From NCBI GenBank assembly GCA_019745775.1, contig JAIESR010000017.1:1-64000 (forward strand): 64,000 nt of DNA. Direction: 5' to 3'. Below, piece after piece: positions 1-8,499 of this stretch (its first letter is position 1; each line of letters starts with the position of its first letter). Under the pieces are notes generated by a model, which was not told the DNA's origin, did no database searches, and worked only from the letters and a program-made list of their open reading frames with translations. The position numbers and the translations under genes were made by a program. The DNA comes from Xanthobacteraceae bacterium (GTDB lineage: Bacteria > Pseudomonadota > Alphaproteobacteria > Rhizobiales > Xanthobacteraceae).

Positions 1-81
1 GGCCCGAAACTATCTAGCGTCCGTCTGCCTTGCAGCCGCCCTCGTTTGGTGGATTTAATGAGTCCGGACCCTAATATAAGC

Positions 82-1116
82 TTACGCCGCCTTGCGCTTC
101 GCCTCGATCAGCTTGCGGTTGATCAGGCATTCGGCGATCTGGATCGCGTTGAGCGCCGCGCCCTTGCGCAGGTTGTCGGAGACGACCCACATCGAGAGCC
201 CGTTCTCGACCGTCGCGTCCTCGCGGATGCGGCTGATATAGGTCGCGTCCTCGCCGACGCATTCATACGGCGTGACGTAGCCGCCCGCCTCGCGCTTGTC
301 GATCACCAGGCAGCCCGGCGCGCTGCGCAGGATAGAACGCGCCTCGTCGGCGGTGATCGGCTCGGCGAACTCGATGTTGACGGCTTCCGAGTGGCCGATG
401 AACACCGGCACGCGCACGCAGGTGGCGGTGAGCTTGATCTTGGGGTCGAGGATCTTCTTGGTCTCGGCCACCATCTTCCACTCTTCCTTGGTGTAGCCGT
501 CCTCCATGAAGACGTCGATGTGCGGAATGAGATTGAACGCGATCCGCTTCGGAAACTTCTTCGGCTCGACCTCGTCGATCTGGAACACCGCCTTGGTCTG
601 CGAGAACAGCTCGTCCATCGCCTCCTTGCCGGCGCCCGACACCGACTGATAGGTCGCGACCACCACGCGGGTGATCCTGGCCTTGTCGTGCAGCGGCTTG
701 AGCGCGACCACGAGCTGCGCGGTCGAGCAGTTCGGATTGGCGACGATGCCCTTCTTGCGGAAGCCCGCGAGCGCGTCGGCGTTCACCTCCGGCACCACCA
801 GCGGCACGTCGGAGTCGTAGCGCCAGCACGACGAGTTATCGATCACCACCGCGCCGGCGGCCGCAAACTTCGGCGACCATTCCTTCGAGACTTCGGAGCC
901 GGCCGACATCAGGCAGATGTCGATGTCCTTGAGGTCGCAATGCTCGAGCGCCTTCACCTTCAGCGTCCGGTCGCCGAACGAAACCTCCGTGCCCTGGCTC
1001 CTGCGCGAAGCGAGCGGCACGACCTCGTCGGCGGGGAACTCCCGCTCGGCCAGGATCTCGAGCATTTCGCGGCCCACATTGCCCGTGGCGCCCACGACGG
1101 CGACCTTGTAACCCAT
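82..1116 (-). CDS. asd: Aspartate-semialdehyde dehydrogenase
   Basis: Predicted to reduce beta-aspartyl phosphate to aspartate semialdehyde with NADPH in the cytoplasm, the branch step toward Lys/diaminopimelate, Thr and Met. The 344-residue protein has the usual length. It shows an N-terminal Rossmann motif (GATGNVG, residues 9-15), the IDNSS segment near residue 92, and the catalytic cysteine in NPNCST (C130). The ATG at 1116 sits just after AGAGTT on the minus strand, a weak ribosome site. It is transcribed leftward, alone, and divergently from the small membrane protein at 1216. Nothing looks damaged. The family assignment is secure from the motifs. Confidence 0.96.
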   Translation of the reverse strand: MGYKVAVVGATGNVGREMLEILAEREFPADEVVPLASRRSQGTEVSFGDRTLKVKALEHCDLKDIDICLMSAGSEVSKEWSPKFAAAGAVVIDNSSCWRYDSDVPLVVPEVNADALAGFRKKGIVANPNCSTAQLVVALKPLHDKARITRVVVATYQSVSGAGKEAMDELFSQTKAVFQIDEVEPKKFPKRIAFNLIPHIDVFMEDGYTKEEWKMVAETKKILDPKIKLTATCVRVPVFIGHSEAVNIEFAEPITADEARSILRSAPGCLVIDKREAGGYVTPYECVGEDATYISRIREDATVENGLSMWVVSDNLRKGAALNAIQIAECLINRKLIEAKRKAA

Positions 1117-1215
1117 TGTTAACTCTCCGAAACGATTTCCCCCGCCGCGCGGCGACGCGACAACCGGGAGGGAGCGCTTCTAGGCGAGAATCCGCCCCAA
1201 TACAACGGTTTCGGG

Positions 1216-1461
1216 GTGATTCGGGTGGGTAGCGCGTTACAACGTTTGGCGGATGAGCTCACGGCGGTGCTGGGCGGCCTCATCGGCTATGTCGCCGTGC
1301 TGGCGGCGCTCGGCGTGGGGATCGCCTACCTCCTGGAGATCGACGGCGTCAGCGCCGAGCCGGGCGCGCCGGCGATCCAGGCCGCGGTGGAGCGGCCCTA
1401 TGTGATCAACGACGAGCGGATGGAACGGTCGGAGCTGCGGCGGACGGTGGCGACGAAGTAG
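1216..1461 (+). CDS. Small single-pass membrane protein, unknown function
   Basis: An 81-residue protein read from a GTG. Residues about 15-38 form one hydrophobic helix (VLGGLIGYVAVLAALGVGIAYLL), followed by a short, mildly acidic tail. It is divergent from asd, with about 100 bp between them. No family is recognised. The GC-rich codon pattern fits neighbouring genes and the helix is convincing, so a real small inner-membrane protein is likely. The start could instead be the GTG four codons downstream. Confidence 0.5.
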   Translation: MIRVGSALQRLADELTAVLGGLIGYVAVLAALGVGIAYLLEIDGVSAEPGAPAIQAAVERPYVINDERMERSELRRTVATK

Positions 1462-1475
1462 ATATCAATCCGCCT

Positions 1476-1590
1476 CATCCTGAGGGCGCTCCGCAGGAGC
1501 GCGTCTCGAAGGATGCGGCGGCCACAGCAGGGCGGCCTATGGTTCGAGACGCGTTGCTTCGCAACGCTCCTTACCATGAGGCCGATAGAG
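1476..1590. repeat. Palindromic intergenic repeat (CCTCATCCTGAGG type)
   Basis: The stretch opens with CCTCATCCTGAGGGCGC and closes with CTTACCATGAGG. Two internal blocks are in opposite orientation (GCGTCTCGAAGGATG and ATGGTTCGAGACGCG), so the whole can fold into a long imperfect hairpin. Such elements are common between genes in Bradyrhizobium-like genomes. Only one copy is seen here. It lies between the convergent 81-aa gene and the cytochrome gene and may help end transcription. Confidence 0.7.
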
Positions 1591-1602
1591 ACCGAGCGCA
1601 AA

Positions 1603-1947
1603 TCACCGCCCGCCGAACGGATTCTTCCAGCCGCCGGGCGCGGTCCGCGGCGGGAATGCCGTTTCCAGATAATCGAGCACGGTCTTGCGCAGGTCGCCGT
1701 CGATCGGCGGCATGCCGTGCTTCTGGGTCATCCAGTCGAGCGTATCGCCCCACTGCTGCCGGGTCTGACCCTGCTGCGCGACGATCTTGAAGCCATGACA
1801 GGCGATGCAGGCGTAGAACGTCTGCTCGCGGCCGGCGCCCTCCGGATAGTCCTCCTGACGCTCCTCGGCCGGCGCGAACGTCTGCGCCACCGCAGGCGAT
1901 GCGGCGAGGAGAGCGGCGGCAAGCGCAATGGATACTGCGAATCGCAT
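1603..1947 (-). CDS. Small monohaem c-type cytochrome, sulfite oxidase partner
   Basis: A 115-residue secreted cytochrome. Residues 1-22 are a Sec signal peptide ending at AVAQ, and the haem-binding motif CIACH lies at 47-51. A methionine in the HGMPPID segment is a plausible distal ligand. The ATG at 1947 is chosen because it opens the signal peptide and follows GAGAAG; the longer open frame only reads into a palindromic repeat. The gene lies downstream of and co-directional with the molybdenum sulfite oxidase at 2063, the arrangement of SorA-SorB/SoxCD-type enzymes. It therefore probably takes electrons from that enzyme in the periplasm. The pairing is inferred from context. Confidence 0.85.
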   Translation of the reverse strand: MRFAVSIALAAALLAASPAVAQTFAPAEERQEDYPEGAGREQTFYACIACHGFKIVAQQGQTRQQWGDTLDWMTQKHGMPPIDGDLRKTVLDYLETAFPPRTAPGGWKNPFGGR

Positions 1948-1962
1948 GATGACTTCTCGGTT

Positions 1963-2052
1963 CGTCATGCCCGGCCTTGTGCCGGGCATCCACGTCTCCC
2001 CTTGTAGCAAGCAAACAAGACGTGGATGGCCGGGACAAGCCCGGCCATGACG
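1963..2052. repeat. Palindromic repeat, CGTCATGCCCG...GGCATGACG family, copy 1
   Basis: Outer arms CGTCATGCCCGGC and GCCCGGCCATGACG, with inner arms ATCCACGTCT and AGACGTGGAT, allow a long hairpin. A second copy with the same outer and inner arms is at 45474-45562. It lies between the sulfite oxidase gene and its cytochrome gene, so it sits inside the probable transcript and could set their relative expression. Confidence 0.8.
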
Positions 2053-2062
2053 GCGTTCGGCA

Positions 2063-3394
2063 CTACCCGATCAGCACCGCGATGCGGTGCATCGGATTGG
2101 CGCCATAGCCCTGCGGGTTCCAGTTGCCGGCAATGTGCGGCTGCATGGTGCCGCGCTGATCGGTCGCCCGCGTCCAGATCTCGTAATAGCCCTCGCTCGG
2201 GACGCGCACGGTCGCGGTCCAGCGCTGCCAGTCGTAGCGGTTCCTCGGCGGCCGCAACTGCGCCTGTCGCCAGGTCGCGCCGAAATCGATCGACACATCG
2301 ACCCGCCGCACCGAGAGGTCGCCGGCCCAGGCCGCGCCGCGCAGATTGATCTCGCGCACATCGCCGGCCAGCTTGGTGCCATTCGACGGGCTGGTGATGA
2401 TCGAGCGCACTGGCATCGATTCGAGATCGCGGAAGTTCGCGTCGTCGGGCTTGCTGCCCGGGATCATCGGCTTGATGGTGACGCGATACGACGTGCCGCC
2501 CATGCCGGGGCCGTCGTGCACCTTGTCACGCACCCAGATGCGGGTGAGCCACTTCGACGAGACCGAGCCCGGCCAGCCCGCAACGATGAGCCGCACCGGA
2601 CCGCCGTGGATGGTCGACAGCGGCTCGCCGTTCATCGCCCAGACGATCAGGTTGTTCTGGTCGAGCGCCTTCTTGATCGGCACGCCGCGCGACAGCGCGG
2701 GGCGGTTCGGATCGGCGAGGCTGCCGTCGATGCCGTAGTGGCCGGTGAATACGGCGGAGGTCTTCACGCCCGCGGCGCGCAGCACGTCGGCGAGACGCAC
2801 GCCGGTCCATTCCGCGCAGCCGACGCCGCCGTTGGTCCACTGGTTGCCGCGCGCGGTCGGCGTGAAGAACGAGCGGCCGTTGCCGCCGCATTCGAGCACC
2901 AGGCGACGCGTCACCGGCCGGAATTTCTTCTTGAGTTCGCCGAGCGCGATCTCGAGTTTCTGGTTCACCTCGCCGTCGATGGTGATTTTCCAGCTATCGG
3001 GGTCCTTCGCCGGGTCGGGCGTGTTGGCGTTGTTACGGATGAAGAATTTATTGGTCGGCGTGGTATCGTCGTCGAGCAGGCTCTCGGGCGTCTCGGCCAC
3101 CAGCGGTCGATCGCCGAGCAGCACGAGCCCCTCATGCTTGCCGGGGAATTTCAGGTATTGCGGCCCCTTCGACGGCGCCGGTTTCTCCTGCGCGAGCGCC
3201 GCCGGGATCAGCCCGCCGGGCATGTTCGCAGCAAACGGGATCGCGCCGCCGACCGCGGCGCCCATGGCGGCCAGCCCGGTGCCGCCCAGAAATCCGCGCC
3301 GATTGACGTCCACCTTTCGACCGAACGCGAGCGCATCGGCCCGCTCCGGATCGTCCTGGTAAAGCTCGTCGATTGATCGTTCGTTCCCGGCCAT
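2063..3394 (-). CDS. Periplasmic sulfite oxidase-family molybdoenzyme (SoxC/SorA-like)
   Basis: A 443-residue molybdopterin oxidoreductase. A twin-arginine signal (NRRGFLGG, 31-38) follows an unusually long 30-residue n-region. The oxidoreductase molybdopterin domain spans about 110-300 with the Mo-ligating cysteine in LECGGNGR (C169). A C-terminal Mo-co dimerisation domain with an immunoglobulin-like fold spans about 310-443. The expected reaction is sulfite to sulfate in the periplasm, passing electrons to the cytochrome c encoded next. No other sox genes are visible, so a stand-alone SorAB-type enzyme is more likely than a full Sox system. The substrate is inferred from family only. Confidence 0.9.
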   Translation of the reverse strand: MAGNERSIDELYQDDPERADALAFGRKVDVNRRGFLGGTGLAAMGAAVGGAIPFAANMPGGLIPAALAQEKPAPSKGPQYLKFPGKHEGLVLLGDRPLVAETPESLLDDDTTPTNKFFIRNNANTPDPAKDPDSWKITIDGEVNQKLEIALGELKKKFRPVTRRLVLECGGNGRSFFTPTARGNQWTNGGVGCAEWTGVRLADVLRAAGVKTSAVFTGHYGIDGSLADPNRPALSRGVPIKKALDQNNLIVWAMNGEPLSTIHGGPVRLIVAGWPGSVSSKWLTRIWVRDKVHDGPGMGGTSYRVTIKPMIPGSKPDDANFRDLESMPVRSIITSPSNGTKLAGDVREINLRGAAWAGDLSVRRVDVSIDFGATWRQAQLRPPRNRYDWQRWTATVRVPSEGYYEIWTRATDQRGTMQPHIAGNWNPQGYGANPMHRIAVLIG

Positions 3395-3584
3395 GGTGTG
3401 ACTCCGCGTGGAATTTGCTTCTTGTTCTGTGATTTAAAGGGAAATTCATGCCATTGACAGACATTGTGGTAAAATGACGCCTGCGACTTAGGAACAACAC
3501 TTGGTGACCGTGTGTTGCCCGTGTGCCGCAGTATCCGGCGGCAAAACCGGGTACAGTGGGGAACTGGGAATCGGGGTGAGCCAT

Positions 3585-3968
3585 ATGAATACGAAGATTT
3601 GGACTGCGCTGTTTTGTGCCGCGGCTTTCGCGCTCTCGGCCGTCGCGGTGACGCCGGCGGACGCGCAGGCGCAGCCCAAGGCGCAGAAGCGCGTCGCCGC
3701 CAAGAAATACGGCCCGGTCCCGATCAGCATGGCGCCGCCGCCGCGCGCGCGCGTCACCGTGACCCGGCGCACCTTCCTCGACGCCGGCACCCACGTGATC
3801 CCGGGCGACCGCAAATTCACCGACTACGCCCTTCCGCCCACCTACTATCCGGCCGGCGTGGCCGACAACCGCGGCGGGATGTACATCAGCCAAAGCGCAT
3901 TGCCGGGACCATTCACGCTGCCGGGCCGCGACAATCCCTGGCCCTGGAATCCCTGCGTCGGCTGCTGA
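3585..3968 (+). CDS. Secreted hypothetical protein
   Basis: A 127-residue protein with a clear Sec signal peptide (hydrophobic stretch about 6-21, cleavage near ADAQA). The ATG at 3585 follows GGGGTGAG. The mature part is Pro/Arg/Tyr-rich and carries two cysteines in the final CVGC. No enzymatic motif is visible. Similar small exported proteins are common in Bradyrhizobium relatives. It is divergent from the sulfite oxidase and stands alone. The reading frame is well supported by the signal peptide; the function is unknown. Confidence 0.7.
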   Translation: MNTKIWTALFCAAAFALSAVAVTPADAQAQPKAQKRVAAKKYGPVPISMAPPPRARVTVTRRTFLDAGTHVIPGDRKFTDYALPPTYYPAGVADNRGGMYISQSALPGPFTLPGRDNPWPWNPCVGC

Positions 3969-4022
3969 TCCGCGCAGCGTTGAATTTTCACAGCGTCGAA
4001 TATTCCTTGCGGGACTGACGCC

Positions 4023-5000
4023 TCACTCGGCCTTGATGTTGGCCTCGCGCGCAATCTCGACCCAGTTGCGATACTCGGTCGTGATCTGCTTGTGAAACGC
4101 GTCGGCGCGGCCGCCGGCGACCGTGACGCCGAGCTGCTTGAAGCGCTCGACGGTCGCGGGATCACGGATCGCCTTGTTCACCTCCGCGTTCAAGCGGTCG
4201 ACGATCGGCTTCGGCGTTCCGCCGGTGGTCAGGATGCCGACCCACTGGATCGCCTCGAAGCCGGGATAGCCGGACTCCGCCACCGTCGGGATGTCGGGGA
4301 ACTGCGGATCGCGCTCGAGCCCGCCGGCCGCGAGCACGCGCACCGTGCCGGCCTTCATATGCGGCAGCGACGCCAGCGGCGAGATCACCGCGAAATGGGT
4401 GTCGCCCGCGATCAGCGACTGCACGGCTGGCGCGCCGCCGCGGAACGGAACGTGCTGCAAGGTGATGCCGGCACGGCGGCTGAACAGCGCGGTGACGAGA
4501 TGATTGTGCCCGGCGGCGCCGGGGCTCGAGTAGTTGTACTTGTCGGGCTCCTGCTTCGCGAGCGCGACGAATTCCTGCAACGTCTGTGCCGGCACCTTCG
4601 AATTCACCACGAAGAAGAACGGGTTCTTTGAGACGAGCGCGATCGCGGCCAGATCCTTCTCGATGTTGTAGGGCACCTTCGGATTGGTCGCGGGCACCAC
4701 CGCGTGCGACGACGCCACCACCAGCAGCGAATGGCCGTCGGGCGCGGCCTTGGCGACCGCGTCGGTGCCGACGATGCCGCTCGCGGCCGGGCGGTTGTCG
4801 ACGATCACGGTCTGGCCGAGCGCCTTCTCCAGATGCGGCTGGAGCAAGCGCGCTGTGGTGTCGTTGAGCCCGCCGGGCGCGAACGGCACGATTATCCGGA
4901 CCGTCTGGCTCGGGTAGGTTTGCGCGCGCGCCGGTTGAACCGCGATCACGGTCGCCAACACGAGCGCGATGCCGGCCGATGCGATCCGCAGCGAATTCAT
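4023..5000 (-). CDS. Bug/TctC-family periplasmic solute-binding protein 1
   Basis: A 325-residue extracytoplasmic binding protein of the tripartite tricarboxylate transporter (Bug) family. The Sec signal peptide ends near ARAQ. The hallmark start YPSQTVRIIVPFAPGG follows, with the DNRPA segment and the KYNYSSPG and HVPFRGGAP ligand-loop motifs. Bug proteins bind small carboxylates or amides in the periplasm. The ATG at 5000 has TGGAGCG upstream, and its gene begins 25 bp after the upstream Bug gene ends. The two are probably co-transcribed tandem paralogues. No TctA/TctB membrane partners are present. The ligand cannot be read from the sequence. Confidence 0.92.
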   Translation of the reverse strand: MNSLRIASAGIALVLATVIAVQPARAQTYPSQTVRIIVPFAPGGLNDTTARLLQPHLEKALGQTVIVDNRPAASGIVGTDAVAKAAPDGHSLLVVASSHAVVPATNPKVPYNIEKDLAAIALVSKNPFFFVVNSKVPAQTLQEFVALAKQEPDKYNYSSPGAAGHNHLVTALFSRRAGITLQHVPFRGGAPAVQSLIAGDTHFAVISPLASLPHMKAGTVRVLAAGGLERDPQFPDIPTVAESGYPGFEAIQWVGILTTGGTPKPIVDRLNAEVNKAIRDPATVERFKQLGVTVAGGRADAFHKQITTEYRNWVEIAREANIKAE

Positions 5001-5025
5001 CCGTGCGCTCCAATGCTGTGCGCGA

Positions 5026-6030
5026 TCAATCATTGAGCTTGATGTTCGCTTCACGCGCGATCTCGCGCCACTGATCGATCTCGCGCGAGATCAGCGCCTG
5101 GAATTCCTCCGGCGTGCTGCCGTTCGGCGAAACGCCCTGCTTGTCGAGCACCGCGACCACATCCGGCAGATGGATGATCCGGTTGATCTCCTTGTTGAGG
5201 CGATCGATCACCGGCCGGGGCGTACCCGCGGTGGCGAAGACACCGACCCACTGGATCGCAACGAGCCCCTCGAACCCCTGTTCGGCGGTGGTGGAGAGGT
5301 TGGGAAGCCGCGGATGCCGCTTGCGATCGCCGGTGGCGATCGGGCGGATTTTTCCCGACTCGATATGAGGGAAGATGATGTTCGGCGCGAGCATCGTGAA
5401 ATGCGTCTCGCCTGACAACATCGCCTGCGTCGCCGGCGCCCCGCCGCGATAGGGAATGTGCTGCAGCTTGATGCCGGTGCGGCGCATGAGCAATTCGACC
5501 GTCAGCTGCGTCTGGCTGCCGACCCCGGGCGACGCGTAGTTGTATTTGCCGGGCTCCTTCTTCGCGAGCGCCACGAATTCGGCGAGCGTGTTCGCCGGCA
5601 CGCTCGGATGCACGAAGAAGAACATCGCATTGGTGTTGACCAGTGACACCGGCGCGAAATCCTTCTCGGAATTGTACGGCAGCTTCGGATTGAGCGCGGG
5701 CTGCACCGTGTGCGACGACGCCACCAGCAACAGCGTGTGGCCGTCCGGGTTTGCGCGCGCCACCGCTTCGGTCCCGACCTGGCCGGCGGCGGCGGGGCGG
5801 TTGTCGACGATCACGGTCTGTCCGAGCGCCTTCTCCAGATGCGGGGCCAGGAGCCGGCCCATCACGTCGTTCGAGCCGCCGGCCGGGAACGGCACGATCA
5901 GCCGGACGGTCTGGGTGGGGTAGGTCTGCGCACCGGTTTGCGCCTGGGCGCCGAAGCTGGCGACCGCCAGCAGCAATGCAATTGCCGAAGGCCAGCCCAG
6001 ACCCCCGCGCAATGAAATCCCACCCGGCAT
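5026..6030 (-). CDS. Bug/TctC-family periplasmic solute-binding protein 2
   Basis: A 334-residue Bug protein, first of the tandem pair. The signal peptide ends near GAQAQ. Family motifs YPTQTVRLIVPFPAGG, DNRPAAAGQVG, KYNYASPG and HIPYRGGAP are present. The ATG at 6030 has GAGGAG nine bases upstream; a TTG two codons earlier is too close to that site. It resembles its downstream neighbour over most of its length, which suggests a local duplication. The ligand is unknown. Confidence 0.92.
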   Translation of the reverse strand: MPGGISLRGGLGWPSAIALLLAVASFGAQAQTGAQTYPTQTVRLIVPFPAGGSNDVMGRLLAPHLEKALGQTVIVDNRPAAAGQVGTEAVARANPDGHTLLLVASSHTVQPALNPKLPYNSEKDFAPVSLVNTNAMFFFVHPSVPANTLAEFVALAKKEPGKYNYASPGVGSQTQLTVELLMRRTGIKLQHIPYRGGAPATQAMLSGETHFTMLAPNIIFPHIESGKIRPIATGDRKRHPRLPNLSTTAEQGFEGLVAIQWVGVFATAGTPRPVIDRLNKEINRIIHLPDVVAVLDKQGVSPNGSTPEEFQALISREIDQWREIAREANIKLND

Positions 6031-6168
6031 GTCCAAATTCTCCTCGCTAAAACGGACAACCGGCTTACCCTATACGGCGCGCCTATCCGGCCGAAAAGGC
6101 CGCCACGCGCGCTGAATGCCGCAGCCGGCCAGGGAGCCGGCGCGGAACCTAAGAACTTGAAGAAACTG

Positions 6169-6234
6169 TCGGTTCCGCCAGGAACCGGACAAATAATGCT
6201 GTGTTTAAAAAAGCGAATGTCGGAAAGCCGACAT
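6169..6234 (+). other. Two leader hairpins upstream of the 66-aa gene
   Basis: Two tight stem-loops lie in the 240-bp gap before the small gene at 6270. One pairs GGTTCC with GGAACC around GCCA (6171-6186, extended by GTC/GAC). The other pairs ATGTCGG with CCGACAT around AAAG (6217-6234). They may structure the leader RNA. No T-tract follows, so a terminator is unlikely. Confidence 0.4.
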
Positions 6235-6269
6235 CGATCACCAGGGTGGACGACCAAGGAGGTAGCGGG

Positions 6270-6470
6270 ATGACTCCGTCCGAGCACTTCATGCAGCATG
6301 CAGCCGAATGCAAGTTCATGGCCTCGCTCGCGCGCGACCCCGAGAGCAAGAAAACCTGGATGGGAATGGCGGAGCGGTGGCACCGCTGCGCCGAGCTGGC
6401 CAAGGAGCAAAGCGCGTACCAGGCGAAGCAGGCGCGCCACCGCAAGCAAGTCAAGAGCTGGTCGCACTGA
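6270..6470 (+). CDS. Small conserved-type protein, unknown function
   Basis: A 66-residue, charged, probably helical protein with the pattern ASLARDPESKKTWMGMAERW. I associate this pattern with a widespread family of tiny soluble proteins in Bradyrhizobium-like bacteria. The ATG at 6270 is preceded by AAGGAGG, one of the best ribosome sites in the window, so earlier in-frame starts are rejected. It ends 19 bp before the convergent leuB. No function is known to me. Confidence 0.7.
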   Translation: MTPSEHFMQHAAECKFMASLARDPESKKTWMGMAERWHRCAELAKEQSAYQAKQARHRKQVKSWSH

Positions 6471-6489
6471 GGGTGCGACCGGCCGCTCG

Positions 6490-7605
6490 CTACGCCGCGG
6501 CCAGCTTCTCCACCTCGGCGATGATCGCATCGCCCATTTCCTTGGTACCGACGAGCTTGCAGCCGTCCGACTTGATATCGGCGGTGCGCAGGCCCTTGTC
6601 GAGCGTGGCGGCGATCGCCTTGTCGATCAGGTCGGCTTCCTTGCCGCGATCGAACGAGTAGCGCAGCGCCATCGCAAACGAGGCGATCATTGCGATCGGG
6701 TTGGCGACGCCCTTGCCGGCGATATCGGGCGCCGAGCCGTGCACCGGCTCGTACATCGCCTTGCGCTTCCCGGTCTTCGGATCCATCTCGCCGAGCGACG
6801 CCGACGGCAGCATGCCGAGCGATCCCGTCAGCATCGCCGCGACGTCGGACAGCATGTCGCCGAACAGGTTGTCGGTGACGATCACGTCGAACTGCTTCGG
6901 CCAGCGCACCAGCTGCATGCCGCCGGCGTCGGCGAGCTGATGCTCGAGTTCGACGTCCTTGAACTCGCGCGCGTGCACCTGCTGGACGACTTCGTTCCAG
7001 AGCACGCCGGTCTTCATGACGTTGCGCTTCTCCATCGACGTCACCTTGTTGCGGCGCTTGCGCGCAAGTTCAAACGCAACACGCGTGATGCGCTCGATCT
7101 CGTAGGTGTCGTAGACCTGCGTATCGACGGCGCGCTTCTGGCCGTTGCCGAGATCGGTGATGGTCTTGGGCTCGCCGAAATAGACGCCGCCGGTGAGCTC
7201 GCGCAAAATGACGATATCGAGGCCGTCGACCACGTCGCGCTTGAGGCTCGAGGCGTCGGCCAGCGCCGGATAGCAGATCGCCGGGCGGATATTGGCGAAC
7301 AGCGCGAGGTCTTTGCGCAGCCGCAGCAGCCCCGCCTCCGGCCTCACGTCATAGGGCACCTTGTCCCACTTCGGCCCGCCGACCGCGCCGAAGATCACCG
7401 CGTCGCAGGCCATGGCCTTGGCCATGGTGGCGTCGTCGATCGCCTTGCCATGGGCGTCGTAGGCGCAGCCGCCGACCAGCCCCTCCTCGTATTCGAACGT
7501 GCCCATGCCGTGGCCGTTCATCCAGGCGATCAGCTTCTTTACCTCGGCCATGACCTCGGGGCCGATGCCGTCGCCGGCGAGCAGGAGCAGCTTGTGGGTG
7601 GGCAT
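6490..7605 (-). CDS. leuB: 3-isopropylmalate dehydrogenase
   Basis: Predicted to oxidise and decarboxylate 3-isopropylmalate with NAD in leucine biosynthesis. The 371-residue protein has the isopropylmalate/isocitrate dehydrogenase fold. Visible features are GDGIGPEV at the N-terminus, the substrate loop [12 protein letters not shown] that marks LeuB rather than Icd, and [12 protein letters not shown] plus [14 protein letters not shown] toward the C-terminus (metal and nucleotide sites). The ATG at 7605 follows GAGGT at good spacing; the TTG two codons earlier is rejected. No other leu genes are in the window. Confidence 0.96.
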   Translation of the reverse strand: MPTHKLLLLAGDGIGPEVMAEVKKLIAWMNGHGMGTFEYEEGLVGGCAYDAHGKAIDDATMAKAMACDAVIFGAVGGPKWDKVPYDVRPEAGLLRLRKDLALFANIRPAICYPALADASSLKRDVVDGLDIVILRELTGGVYFGEPKTITDLGNGQKRAVDTQVYDTYEIERITRVAFELARKRRNKVTSMEKRNVMKTGVLWNEVVQQVHAREFKDVELEHQLADAGGMQLVRWPKQFDVIVTDNLFGDMLSDVAAMLTGSLGMLPSASLGEMDPKTGKRKAMYEPVHGSAPDIAGKGVANPIAMIASFAMALRYSFDRGKEADLIDKAIAATLDKGLRTADIKSDGCKLVGTKEMGDAIIAEVEKLAAA

Positions 7606-7763
7606 ACGCAAACCTCGCGATTTTGCAGGTCGTGACTTTGCAGCTCGTCATGGGCGGCATGACGCGGTGGGGAGCGCGGATTGCTATCGGGCGCATGCAC
7701 GATTGGCAACCGCACCGGCACGTTTGCTCCCACAAGGCTTGCGCCGCGGCAGGAGAGGCACTA

Positions 7764-7781
7764 ACTAGTCAGATATCTAGT
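7764..7781. promoter_or_regulatory. Inverted repeat upstream of VapB-type antitoxin
   Basis: ACTAG and CTAGT face each other across eight bases; CTAGTC also occurs as a direct repeat six bases apart. The site is 17 bp before the antitoxin start. Type II antitoxins commonly bind such palindromes to repress their own operon, so it is a candidate operator. Confidence 0.4.
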
Positions 7782-7797
7782 CCGTATGGAGACGGTC

Positions 7798-8052
7798 ATG
7801 AAAACTTGGCCCGTGCAGGACGCGAAGGCTCGGTTTAGCGAGCTGCTGGAGACCTGTCTGCGCGAAGGGCCGCAACTCGTCACGAAGCGCGGCGAGAAAG
7901 CGGCAGTGCTCGTGCCGGCCGAGGAATGGGAGAATTTGAATCGCGCGCGAAAGCCCACGCTGAAGGAGCTACTGCTGGCCGACAGCCCGCGTGGTGACCT
8001 CAACATCCCGCCTCGCGGCAGATTGCGTCGACGCCGACCACCAACCTTTTAG
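7798..8052 (+). CDS. Phd/YefM-family antitoxin (VapB-type)
   Basis: An 84-residue antitoxin. Residues 1-50 match the Phd/YefM DNA-binding fold: KTWPVQDAKARFSELLE, then LVTKRGEKAAVLVPAEEWENL. A short basic C-terminal tail (LRRRRPPTF) probably wraps the toxin. The ATG at 7798 is preferred because GGAG lies directly upstream; an in-frame ATG four codons earlier is possible. It ends four bases before the PIN toxin, a typical translationally linked pair. Confidence 0.88.
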   Translation: MKTWPVQDAKARFSELLETCLREGPQLVTKRGEKAAVLVPAEEWENLNRARKPTLKELLLADSPRGDLNIPPRGRLRRRRPPTF

Positions 8053-8056
8053 GCCG

Positions 8057-8464
8057 ATGTATCTCATCGATACCAATATCGTCTCCGAGACGCGCAGAGT
8101 CCGGCCTCACGCGGGCGTGATGGCGTTCCTCCGCGAGGCCGGCGATCGCAATCTCTACATTTCCGCTGTCACGCTTGGCGAGATACAGACCGGCATAGAG
8201 ATCACACGCGAACAGGACCCAGCAAAGGCAGCAGAGATTGAAGCCTGGGCCGACCAGATTGCAGCCGTTTGGAATATCCTGCCGATGGACGCGGCAACAT
8301 TTCGTGTCTGGGCGAAGCTGGTGCACCGACGTTCGGACACCTTATCCGAGGATGCGATGATAGCCGCCACTGCGATCATCCATGGCATGCGAGTGGTGAC
8401 TCGCAACGTTGCCGACTTCAAAGCCCTTGGGGTCGAAATCTTGAACCCGTATCCGGCGCGCTAG
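8057..8464 (+). CDS. PIN-domain RNase toxin (VapC-type)
   Basis: A 135-residue PIN-domain protein. The acidic Mg-site residues of this fold are recognisable: D5 in YLIDTN, E42 in TLGEIQTG, D99 in LSEDAMIAA, and D120 in TRNVADF. VapC toxins cleave tRNA or rRNA in the cytoplasm and are neutralised by the antitoxin encoded four bases upstream. The open frame is intact and all catalytic acids are present, so the toxin should be active. The RNA target is not predictable. Confidence 0.9.
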   Translation: MYLIDTNIVSETRRVRPHAGVMAFLREAGDRNLYISAVTLGEIQTGIEITREQDPAKAAEIEAWADQIAAVWNILPMDAATFRVWAKLVHRRSDTLSEDAMIAATAIIHGMRVVTRNVADFKALGVEILNPYPAR

Positions 8465-8499
8465 CTGGCGGCGCCAGGGCCCGGATCGCCGCGCTTTAG

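Noticed and set aside
2087-3376. A 429-codon plus-strand frame opposite the sulfite oxidase
   Set aside because: Antisense shadow of a gene with clear cofactor motifs.
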